From Deltaproteobacteria bacterium (lineage in GTDB: Bacteria > Desulfobacterota > Desulfobacteria > Desulfobacterales > Desulfobacteraceae), in the NCBI GenBank assembly GCA_019314105.1, contig JAFCZY010000056.1, positions 1-8,484 of the forward strand: a stretch of 8,484 nt of DNA, written 5' to 3'. The position numbers and the translations under genes were made by a program. Each line of letters begins with the position of its first letter. The first letter of the stretch is position 1. Below the pieces are notes generated by a model. The model did no database searches. It was not told the DNA's origin and was given only the letters and a program-made list of their open reading frames with translations. This document shows, piece by piece, positions 1 to 6,792 of this stretch.

Positions 1-75
1 GGGGCCGACGCAATCCGGTATTTTAAGCGGTGTCACTTCATAAAACGAATCATACTGACTATCAGCGCGGTTCAT
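1..75 (-). CDS. N-terminal 25 residues of an unidentified protein (runs off the left edge)
   Basis: An ATG at 75-73 opens a frame that stays open to the window edge, beginning MNRADSQYDSFYEVTPLK and ending in a CVGP segment. It starts 10 bases after the TAA of the 163-residue membrane protein, on the same strand, so it is probably the next gene of the same transcript and translationally coupled to it. The only Shine-Dalgarno-like stretch is a weak GAGAAA about 15-20 bases upstream, overlapping the end of the preceding gene. There is no signal peptide or membrane segment in the visible part, which suggests a cytoplasmic protein. I do not recognise the family, and 25 codons are too few to assign a function. 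The open frame and the spacing are seen; that it is a real gene is inferred. Confidence 0.5.
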   Translation of the reverse strand, partial: MNRADSQYDSFYEVTPLKIPDCVGP

Positions 76-85
76 GAAAAATTTT

Positions 86-577
86 TTATTTTTCTCGCAA
101 TGCTAATGGCTTGGACAGAATTTCAGACCAGATAATGGCATTTTGCAATGGATTGGACTTAAAACAATACTTTCCCCGCAAAGGATACAAAGGCTTATTA
201 AAGCAGGGTTCCTGTTCAGGTCTTCGGGAATGAATTTTCTTTTTTACCGGTCGTTTTATTCTTTCAGGTTCAGGCTCACTGAAATCAGCAGCATCCTCAA
301 CACTTTCAAAGACAGGGGATGAATCTTCATCTTCTGCAAGCGTTTCCCAAATAATCTCCTGCTCACGGACTTCCTTTTTCTGCTGTTTAGCCTGATTTTC
401 AAGTTCCTGAACAAATTGCTGGATCCGTTCACCGATCCGGCCAAATATGGATGGCATCTTCTTGGTTTTTTTTGGTTTTGCGGTTTTTTTCTTTCTGGCC
501 TGAATCTGCTTTAAAATTGAAGGCAAAACAAAAAAAGCCATAATAAAAAGAAACATTATGATTGAATCAAAATCCAT
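86..577 (-). CDS. Small single-pass membrane protein with C-terminal AIIWSEIL motif, FloA-cluster associated
   Basis: 163 residues of unknown function. Residues 5-23 form one hydrophobic segment. A strongly basic stretch follows (29-40, mostly Lys), so the body should lie in the cytoplasm. Residues 43-72 look like an amphipathic, Gln/Lys/Glu-rich helix. Residues 80-107 are an acidic, probably disordered linker, and 108-119 are basic again. The last 25 residues are different: hydrophobic and ordered-looking, with AIIWSEIL at 147-154 followed by PLALRE. I recall similar terminal xAVIYSEIL/xAVIWSEIL motifs in small hypothetical proteins of deltaproteobacteria and Bacteroidetes, with no established function. 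The ATG at 577 has a good ribosome site (AAAGGA, about 7 bases upstream). The gene follows floA after 64 bp containing a strong hairpin, and precedes another gene by 10 bp. A role as FloA/NfeD accessory or adaptor is inference from position only. Confidence 0.85.
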   Translation of the reverse strand: MDFDSIIMFLFIMAFFVLPSILKQIQARKKKTAKPKKTKKMPSIFGRIGERIQQFVQELENQAKQQKKEVREQEIIWETLAEDEDSSPVFESVEDAADFSEPEPERIKRPVKKKIHSRRPEQEPCFNKPLYPLRGKYCFKSNPLQNAIIWSEILSKPLALREK

Positions 578-598
578 GGATCAATCCTTTGTTGCTCA

Positions 599-632
599 CC
601 GGTCCCTGCCTTTGAAAAGGTGAAGGGACCGG
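599..632 (-). promoter_or_regulatory. Strong intergenic RNA hairpin without U tract, between floA and the downstream gene
   Basis: CCGGTCCCT (599-607) and AGGGACCGG (624-632) are perfect 9-bp inverted repeats. Inside them CCTT (609-612) pairs with AAGG (617-620) around a TGAA loop, giving a two-storey stem. On neither strand is it followed by a T run; the minus strand continues TGAGCAACAAAGG into the ribosome site of the next gene. It is therefore not a standard intrinsic terminator. An mRNA-processing or 3'-protecting stem that sets the ratio of floA to downstream expression is the more likely role, by inference. The pairing itself is directly visible. Confidence 0.6.
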
Positions 633-641
633 CTTGTACAG

Positions 642-1622
642 TTATAGTTTAGGATCTGAGTCTGGCTCCGGGGTGGCAATCTGGTCTCTCATTTTAGTAT
701 CAGCGGAAATATTCTGCATCCTGTAATAATCCATGATACCCATATTACCACTTCTGAAAGCCTCTGCCATGGCCAAGGGCACCTGGGCCTCTGCTTCTAC
801 TACCTTGGCACGCATTTCCTGGACACGGGCTTTCATCTCCTGTTCCTGGGCAAAGGCCATGGCACGTTTTTCTTCGGCTTTTGCCTGGGCAATTTTCTTG
901 TCTGCCTCGGCCCGGTCGGTTTCAAGTTCTGCCCCGATATTTTTACCCACATCCACATCGACAATATCAATGGATAAGATTTCATAGGCCGTACCGGCAT
1001 CCAATCCTTTTTTCAGCACCGTTTTTGATATCGAATCCGGATTTTCAAGAACTTCCTTATGGGTGATCGCAGACCCGATGGTGGTGACAATCCCTTCCCC
1101 CACCCTTGCAAGGATGGTTTCTTCTCCTGCACCTCCAACAAGGCGGTCAATATTGGCCCGAACCGTGACCCGCGAGATGGCTTTCAGCTGAATACCATCC
1201 TTTGCCATGGCTGCCACCAGGGGTGTTTCAATGACTTTCGGGTTGACGGACATCTGAACCGCCTCCAATACATCCCGGCCGGCAAGATCAATGGCCACGG
1301 CACGGTTAAAGCCAAGATCAATATTGGCCTTGTCAGCTGCAATGAGTGCCTGAACAACACGGCTGACATTACCACCTGCAAGAAAGTGGGACTCAAGGTC
1401 ATCTGAGGTAAGTTCAATGCCGGCTTTAACCGCCATGATTTTGGATTCAACAATCAGTTTTGGCGGCACTTTCCTGAATCTCATGAAAATAATATTGATG
1501 AGTCCAACCTTTGCACCGGACACCAATGCCTGGAGCCACAGGGTTAAATATGAAAAAATAAAATAAAACAGCACTAACGCTATAATGCCTGCTATAACGA
1601 ACAAAATATACATAAAATCCAT
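642..1622 (-). CDS. floA: Flotillin-like protein FloA (SPFH/UPF0365 family)
   Basis: 326 residues, close to the roughly 330 of Bacillus FloA. A long hydrophobic N-terminus (about 3-32, with a further apolar stretch to about 48) anchors it as a membrane hairpin. The FloA-specific region follows (about 50-130, including [10 protein letters not shown] and the [19 protein letters not shown] segment). The SPFH/PHB domain continues to about 230 ([30 protein letters not shown]). Residues 232-285 form an Ala/Glu/Lys-rich helix ([19 protein letters not shown]) of the flotillin oligomerisation type. The tail is short and acidic. The start at 1622 is fixed by an AAGGAG site at 1637-1632, eight bases upstream. 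In Bacillus the same family organises functional membrane microdomains together with an NfeD protein. Here two NfeD genes lie directly upstream with short gaps, matching the yqeZ-yqfA type of arrangement. The assignment is secure; the exact cargo is unknown. Confidence 0.97.
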   Translation of the reverse strand: MDFMYILFVIAGIIALVLFYFIFSYLTLWLQALVSGAKVGLINIIFMRFRKVPPKLIVESKIMAVKAGIELTSDDLESHFLAGGNVSRVVQALIAADKANIDLGFNRAVAIDLAGRDVLEAVQMSVNPKVIETPLVAAMAKDGIQLKAISRVTVRANIDRLVGGAGEETILARVGEGIVTTIGSAITHKEVLENPDSISKTVLKKGLDAGTAYEILSIDIVDVDVGKNIGAELETDRAEADKKIAQAKAEEKRAMAFAQEQEMKARVQEMRAKVVEAEAQVPLAMAEAFRSGNMGIMDYYRMQNISADTKMRDQIATPEPDSDPKL

Positions 1623-1641
1623 TGAAAATTTCTCCTTTTAT

Positions 1642-2115
1642 TTAAGCTTGTTCAACAATGATCCGGTTGCCTGAAACATCTGTGACAATAATAGGCGTAT
1701 CCGCATCAATATATTCTCCATCCGTCACCACATCCACACGCTGTGAATTAATCTCGGCCATTCCTGCCGGACGAAGATCGGTAACGGATCTTCCTTTCAT
1801 ATTTATATAGGCTTTCGGGTCCTCTTTTTGAGAAACCACTCCATTTTGTTTTGATAATTCCCGCTTCAACGATAAAGAAGAGGTTGCCAGCAGTTTCATA
1901 CCTACAATAAGCAAGACCGGAACCAGGACAATATCCAGACCTGCAATGACCATTCCGGCTGTTGTAGATATGGTTGTAAACACTATATATAAAGAATAAA
2001 AAAATATGCTGAGGGCGATAGCGGTTAACAGTCCCAGTGATGGAATAAAAATTTCAACGATGATGACCAGAATTCCGAGTACTTGAAGAAAAACGGGTAA
2101 AATATAGGGTTGCAT
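1642..2115 (-). CDS. Short NfeD-family membrane protein with C-terminal OB-fold
   Basis: 157 residues. The N-terminal half is membrane: two closely spaced apolar segments at about 8-47 with a short turn (PSLG, 25-28), and a third at about 55-77. A basic/polar linker (84-104) leads to a soluble C-terminal domain (about 105-156). This carries the usual NfeD OB-fold signature: GRSVTDLRPAGMAEI, then RVDVVTDGEYIDADTPI and a terminal NRIIVEQ strand. It has no protease domain, so it is the short NfeD type, known in general as a partner of SPFH proteins. It sits 16 bp after the long NfeD and 19 bp before floA, and all three genes read the same way, which is strong evidence for one operon. The ATG at 2115 has an AAAGG stretch about 8-12 bases upstream. 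Family confidence is high; the individual role is inferred. Confidence 0.93.
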   Translation of the reverse strand: MQPYILPVFLQVLGILVIIVEIFIPSLGLLTAIALSIFFYSLYIVFTTISTTAGMVIAGLDIVLVPVLLIVGMKLLATSSLSLKRELSKQNGVVSQKEDPKAYINMKGRSVTDLRPAGMAEINSQRVDVVTDGEYIDADTPIIVTDVSGNRIIVEQA

Positions 2116-2131
2116 TCCAAGCCTTTATATT

Positions 2132-3604
2132 TCAGGATATTTTGAGTTTAACAATTACACGGTTTTGTTCTATCTTGTCAATCATAACCCGTGCTCCCCG
2201 GTCAATAAATTCACCCCGGGTGATGGCATCAATTTTTTTATTGTGTATCATTATTTTTCCCGACGGCCGAAGAAATGTATGGGCAACCCCCATATCTCCC
2301 GGTTCCACCGATAAATCTTTTGTGGCATCCACATGGGAATGCGAAAGAGTAGTGCCAAGATAAGGCCCTTTTATAACTTTTGACACCTGTGGTAGAACAA
2401 ACCGGATCATAAACAAGGAGATCAAAAAGGCAAACATAAAAGATCCCAGCACCTGGGCAAGATTTTTCATCAGCAAGGCGCCTTCCCAGGGTAATGAGGG
2501 ATCCGGCATCACAAACCCCTGAAAAGAAAGAACAAGGCCCGCTGCAATAATTAAGAGCCCTGAAAGACCTGCAACACCAAATCCGGGAAGGACAAACACC
2601 TCTATTCCCAGAAGTAGAACACCGATGAGCAGGAGCAATAATTCCGTATAATCAGCAAGGCCTACCAGGTATTGACTAAAGAATACCAGGCCAAGACATA
2701 TCACGCCGACAATTCCGGGTATACCAAACCCGGGGGCCTTTATTTCCGTATATATGGCACCAATTCCAATGAGCATCAATATGGGTAAAAAGGGATGTAA
2801 AAATCTTACAATGTTTTCAGACCAGGATTCTTCAATAGTAATAATATCAATTGATTTATACCCCAGTAATGACAATGCTTCTTCGATATTTTTTACAGTT
2901 TTCTGGGAGAACCCGAAATCAACGGCTTCTGCATCATGCATGGTCAAAAGCTCTCCCTTGGCCACAATCGTCTTTTTAGAACTGATCAGTTTTTTTTCAT
3001 CTTCTGTGAGATCATCATAGGCTTTTTTTTTCATAAAACTTTTTTCACCGTCCATAACCACCTCATAAACTTCCATATCAATGGTGACCATGGATTCTGC
3101 CAGCACGATCGGGTAATTATTTTTCTTTGCCAGCGCCCGAAATTTTGCCCTAAGAACCGTCTGGATTTTTTCGCCAGCCATTTTCATGCCTTCCTTAGAG
3201 TTGATGATGGGTGCGCAATCCCCGATAATGGTATTTTCTTTCATAAACAAGAGATTCGAGGAAAGGGCAATCAGGGCACCTGCGGAAATGGCTCTTTTTT
3301 CAACAAATGCAATGGTTTTTCCTTTTGGGACATTGGAAATTGTGTCCACGATATCAAGGGCTGCATCCACCCTGCCGCCGAAGGTATCCATTTTAAATAT
3401 AAAAACAGCATCTGTTTCATCTTTGATTTCTTCTAAAGCTCTTTTGACATAGGCTGCCATACCCGGTTCCACTGTTCCTGAAACAGGGATGATATAGACT
3501 TTTTGCTTGTTTTGAGAAGCAAAAGTCAGGTTCCCCAAAAAAAGAACTCCAAAAATGATCCCAATAGAAATTAGAATAAATATTAAATATTTTTTTTGTA
3601 TCAT
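2132..3604 (-). CDS. nfeD: NfeD1b-type membrane-bound ClpP-class serine protease
   Basis: 490 residues, the expected size for the long NfeD class. Residues 6-29 are a signal-anchor or signal peptide ending near TFAS. Residues 35-250 are a ClpP-like domain: VSGTVEPG at 41-48, DTFGG at 73-77 (the family usually has DTPGG), and AISAGAL at 105-111 with the presumed nucleophile Ser107. The partner lysine is most likely Lys146 in the GEKI segment, by analogy with the Ser/Lys dyad of the archaeal stomatin-specific protease 1510-N. Membrane segments follow at about 268-310, 320-362 and 385-405, each loop carrying the PGFG(I/V)PG/AG motif typical of NfeD. An OB-fold closes the protein (about 432-488). 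The protease domain should face the periplasm. The RBS (AAAGAG, about 12 bases upstream) is weak. It begins the NfeD-NfeD-FloA run, 65 bp after the pump gene. Family certain; substrate unknown, with cleavage of FloA or other membrane proteins a reasonable guess. Confidence 0.95.
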   Translation of the reverse strand: MIQKKYLIFILISIGIIFGVLFLGNLTFASQNKQKVYIIPVSGTVEPGMAAYVKRALEEIKDETDAVFIFKMDTFGGRVDAALDIVDTISNVPKGKTIAFVEKRAISAGALIALSSNLLFMKENTIIGDCAPIINSKEGMKMAGEKIQTVLRAKFRALAKKNNYPIVLAESMVTIDMEVYEVVMDGEKSFMKKKAYDDLTEDEKKLISSKKTIVAKGELLTMHDAEAVDFGFSQKTVKNIEEALSLLGYKSIDIITIEESWSENIVRFLHPFLPILMLIGIGAIYTEIKAPGFGIPGIVGVICLGLVFFSQYLVGLADYTELLLLLIGVLLLGIEVFVLPGFGVAGLSGLLIIAAGLVLSFQGFVMPDPSLPWEGALLMKNLAQVLGSFMFAFLISLFMIRFVLPQVSKVIKGPYLGTTLSHSHVDATKDLSVEPGDMGVAHTFLRPSGKIMIHNKKIDAITRGEFIDRGARVMIDKIEQNRVIVKLKIS

Positions 3605-3634
3605 TTAACGTTTCTCTTTAAATAGAAGGATTAT

Positions 3635-3652
3635 CTTATTTTTTAGAATAAG
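3635..3652 (-). promoter_or_regulatory. AT-rich palindrome in the 65-bp gap before the NfeD/FloA cluster (possible operator or promoter region)
   Basis: The gap 3605-3669 between the RND permease and the long NfeD gene holds a perfect 6-bp inverted repeat, CTTATT-6-AATAAG. It lies 31-48 bases upstream of the NfeD start. A GATAAT hexamer on the minus strand, directly overlapping its downstream side, could be a -10 element, but the TTACTT candidate for -35 is only about 14 bases away, which is too close. There is no GC-rich stem with a U tract, so I see no terminator for the pump operon. Read-through into the NfeD genes is possible. In DNA this AT-rich such a repeat can occur by chance. Confidence 0.25.
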
Positions 3653-3669
3653 TAATTTTCCCTTTAAGG

Positions 3670-6600
3670 TCAAGAGAGTTGCTCCGGGTTCTTGATTTTA
3701 TCTGTTTCGAAATCAAGAACAAAAACAAGCAGGGAAGGGATCACAAAGAGGGTAAAGACCGTTGACATGGCGATACCGCCAAGCAGAATCGATCCCAGTC
3801 CGCGATATAGTTCGCTGCCTGAACCCGTTGACAATACCATGGGCAACATGGCCAGAAGGCTGGTTGTGGCGCTCATGAAAATAGGTCTGATTCTGAGTTT
3901 AACGGCATCTGCCACAGCTTCTTTTCCTACAAGACCATGATAGCGGACATTATTTAATGATTGATGAACAATAAGAATGGCATTATTTACTACGGTACCG
4001 ATTAAAATGATAAATCCCAGCATGCTCAGGACATCAAAACTCTGAGGAGCAATAAAGGTGTTGGCGGCCCAAAGACCCATGAAACCGCCAGCTGCAGCCA
4101 GGGGGATGGTGAAAAGGATGATAAAGGGATATAAAAAATTTTCAAACAAGGCTGCCATCAACAGATAAGTGATGACCAAAGCCAGAAGAGAATTCCACTG
4201 AAGGGCCTGCCGGGTTTCCACGAGTTTATCTGCGTTACCGCCGACGCCCACCCTGACGTTTTCCAGTTTTCCAGTCTTTTCCAAAGAGGGGATAATATCA
4301 TTTTCAATTAGCTCCATGGCGCTTTGCAGGGCCAGATCGGCAGGCGGGGTAACCTGAAGGGTAATGGTGCGGTTCCGCTCCAGGTGATTTATCTGGGGCA
4401 TACCCTCGCCGTATGAGACCTCTGCCACATCCCTGATCCGGATCAGGTCTCCAAAGTTGTTGACAATGGTGGAGTTCAAAATATCTTCCGGTGAACGACC
4501 AAAAGAATCCCGACCTTTGAGTACCAGATCGATCTGTTTGATTCCCTCAGGACGGTACTCCTCAATTTTCCGGCCATCCATCAGAATATCGACATAGACC
4601 CCCAGTTCTTCTACTGTAAGGCCATTGGCAGCCAACCTTTCCTTATTCGGCATTATTTTTACTTCAGGATAACTGGCTTCCAGAGATGGCACCGGGCGAA
4701 CCTGGGTGTGCTCCATTTTTTTGGTGATAGTTCCGAACAGGGCATATGCGGCCTGAATAATATCCTGAATATTTTCTCCTGAAATATTGACATCCACGGT
4801 TCTGCCTTTTCCAATACCAGATTCAAAAATTCCTGCCTGAATGCTGACACCAAAAACTCCGGGAATGGTACCCATTACCCGTCTAAAAAGAGGGATCAGC
4901 TCACGGGCACGCGTTTCATGAATGCTGGTTCCCCCAAAAAGCGTGATGCGGTCAGCACCCACAAAAAACATTCCCTGAATCTGGGGAAAACCATCCTTGC
5001 CATCTTCCTTGAAATAAGGTTCGGTCGCTTTGTATATATCCTTGCCCATACTTTTGAGTTTGGCTACAGAATAACCAGGCGGCGGGATAAGAATATTTAA
5101 AATAAGGTTTCTGTTGCCTTGGGGCAGATATTCAGCACTTGGCAGCAGCCAGAAAGTTAACCCAATGGAGAGACTGGTAAACAGAATAATAGTTGATAGC
5201 CGGGTAACGGTGTTTTTCATGCACAATTTTCCGAAGTTTAATATAATGCCGGCCAGAAAGGGTCCGATAATACTTTTTTGTAACCTGTTGGTCTTGATAT
5301 TATTATTTTTTCTGTAAAATAGATGAAACAGGGTGGGAATCACTGAAATAGAAACAATGAGGCTTAAGAAAATAGAAGAGGTTATGGCAATGGCGATGTC
5401 CCGGAATAATTGCCCGGCTTCTTCCTGGATAAAGATCACCGGTAAAAAAACAGCCACTGTGGTTGCGGTGGAAGCCAGGATTGCACCCCATACTTCTTTT
5501 GTCCCTTCATAGGCGGCATCAAAAGCGCTTTTGCCGGTTTTGCGGTGGCGGTCAATATTTTCAAGTACCACAATGGAGTTGTCCACCAGCATGCCCACGG
5601 CAAATGAAATTCCTGCCATACTCACAACATTCAGGTTTCTCCCCAGTAACCAGAGAAAAATAAAACAGCCAATGGCTGAAATGGGAATGGCAATGCTGGT
5701 AATCAGGGTGGTCCTTAGGCTTCTTAAAAATAGCAGAAGAACACCGATGGCCAAAAGGCTGCCAATAAGGATATTGCGTTTAACCAGGTTGGTTGCCGTG
5801 TTGATGTAGGGCCGTTGATCATATACCATTTCCAAGCTTAACTTATTATCGGCAAGGATAGTTTTATTCAGGTGATGGACCCTTTCTTCCACAGCATCCG
5901 TCATGTCCAGAACATTGGCTCCTTTTTCCTTTCTTACGGCAACCACAATCACCTGTTCACCGTTGTGTAATACAGAAGCGCTTTCTTTTTTATACCCTTT
6001 TTTAACCCGGGCTACATCCCGAAGGTAGACTCGTTTTATTCCATCATCAAAGATAACCACATTAAGGGCATCTTCAGGTGTTTGAAACTGGTTGATAGTC
6101 CGGATGCGATAATTTTTTTTGGCCATGCCGAGAATGCCGGCGGAAATATTCTGGTTTGACCTGCGGATGGAGGCGATGATCTGGTTGATGGACACATTAT
6201 AACGGGCCATTTTCTGGGCGTCAATGATCACGTCCAGGGTAGTATCCGTGCCGCCAAAGACCAGAAGGGAGCCAACGCCCTTAACCCGCTCCAGATGCTG
6301 CCGGACATTATCCTCAAAAAAAGTCTTAAATTGATTGATATGTTCAGTATTGCCGGGTGCTGTCTTTAAGATCATCCAGATGATCGGGGAACTATTGGCC
6401 CCGGAAGACTCTATGATCGGCAGGGTTACGTTTTCCGGATAATTGCCCACCTCGGACATTTTATTGGACACACGGAGCAGAGCATCATCAAGGTTGATTC
6501 CTATTTTAAAGGACAGGGTGACAGTACCCAGGCCATTGTAACTGGAACTCTCCATTTTTGTTAGACCCTGCAGGCCTTTTAAAACTTTTTCCTGCTTTTC

Positions 6601-6792
6601 AATGATCTCTTTTTCAATTTCATAGGGCGTGGCACCATACCAGGCCGTGTTTACGGTAATCAATGGGGTTTCAACATCAGGTGTCAGCTGAACCGGAAGT
6701 TTTTGAAATCCAATAAGACCGAACATGACCGTCAGGATAACACCCACTGTCACAGTTACCGGTTTATGGATAAAAAAACGGATAATATCCAT
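3670..6792 (-). CDS. RND-family efflux permease (HAE/AcrB-like inner-membrane pump subunit)
   Basis: 1040 residues, full length for the AcrB/HAE class. It has the typical duplicated plan: TM1 at about 12-30, a large periplasmic porter loop (about 31-335), TM2-6 (about 336-490), a cytoplasmic helix, TM7 (about 531-550), the second porter loop (about 551-865) and TM8-12 (about 866-1027). The opening IIRFFIHKPVTVTV and PVQLTPDVETP are family hallmarks. TM4 reads GMLVDNSIVVLENIDRHR: Asp404 matches AcrB Asp407, but Asn405 replaces Asp408. TM10 reads GTVVNNAILIV, with Asn936 where AcrB has Lys940. This is the pattern of a divergent drug/lipophile RND rather than a heavy-metal CzcA pump, which has different TM4 acids. 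The ATG abuts the TAG of the adaptor gene and uses GGAG inside the adaptor's last codons, so translation is coupled. Substrate cannot be told from sequence. Confidence 0.95.
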   Translation of the reverse strand: MDIIRFFIHKPVTVTVGVILTVMFGLIGFQKLPVQLTPDVETPLITVNTAWYGATPYEIEKEIIEKQEKVLKGLQGLTKMESSSYNGLGTVTLSFKIGINLDDALLRVSNKMSEVGNYPENVTLPIIESSGANSSPIIWMILKTAPGNTEHINQFKTFFEDNVRQHLERVKGVGSLLVFGGTDTTLDVIIDAQKMARYNVSINQIIASIRRSNQNISAGILGMAKKNYRIRTINQFQTPEDALNVVIFDDGIKRVYLRDVARVKKGYKKESASVLHNGEQVIVVAVRKEKGANVLDMTDAVEERVHHLNKTILADNKLSLEMVYDQRPYINTATNLVKRNILIGSLLAIGVLLLFLRSLRTTLITSIAIPISAIGCFIFLWLLGRNLNVVSMAGISFAVGMLVDNSIVVLENIDRHRKTGKSAFDAAYEGTKEVWGAILASTATTVAVFLPVIFIQEEAGQLFRDIAIAITSSIFLSLIVSISVIPTLFHLFYRKNNNIKTNRLQKSIIGPFLAGIILNFGKLCMKNTVTRLSTIILFTSLSIGLTFWLLPSAEYLPQGNRNLILNILIPPPGYSVAKLKSMGKDIYKATEPYFKEDGKDGFPQIQGMFFVGADRITLFGGTSIHETRARELIPLFRRVMGTIPGVFGVSIQAGIFESGIGKGRTVDVNISGENIQDIIQAAYALFGTITKKMEHTQVRPVPSLEASYPEVKIMPNKERLAANGLTVEELGVYVDILMDGRKIEEYRPEGIKQIDLVLKGRDSFGRSPEDILNSTIVNNFGDLIRIRDVAEVSYGEGMPQINHLERNRTITLQVTPPADLALQSAMELIENDIIPSLEKTGKLENVRVGVGGNADKLVETRQALQWNSLLALVITYLLMAALFENFLYPFIILFTIPLAAAGGFMGLWAANTFIAPQSFDVLSMLGFIILIGTVVNNAILIVHQSLNNVRYHGLVGKEAVADAVKLRIRPIFMSATTSLLAMLPMVLSTGSGSELYRGLGSILLGGIAMSTVFTLFVIPSLLVFVLDFETDKIKNPEQLS

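Noticed and set aside
599..632. The hairpin after floA as a rho-independent terminator
   Set aside because: No T run follows it on either strand, and a good ribosome site and gene follow at once.
733..3452. Several plus-strand open frames of 61-166 codons opposite floA and the long NfeD gene
   Set aside because: They lie wholly antisense to well-conserved genes, have no family resemblance, and are the usual shadows of the minus-strand codon pattern.
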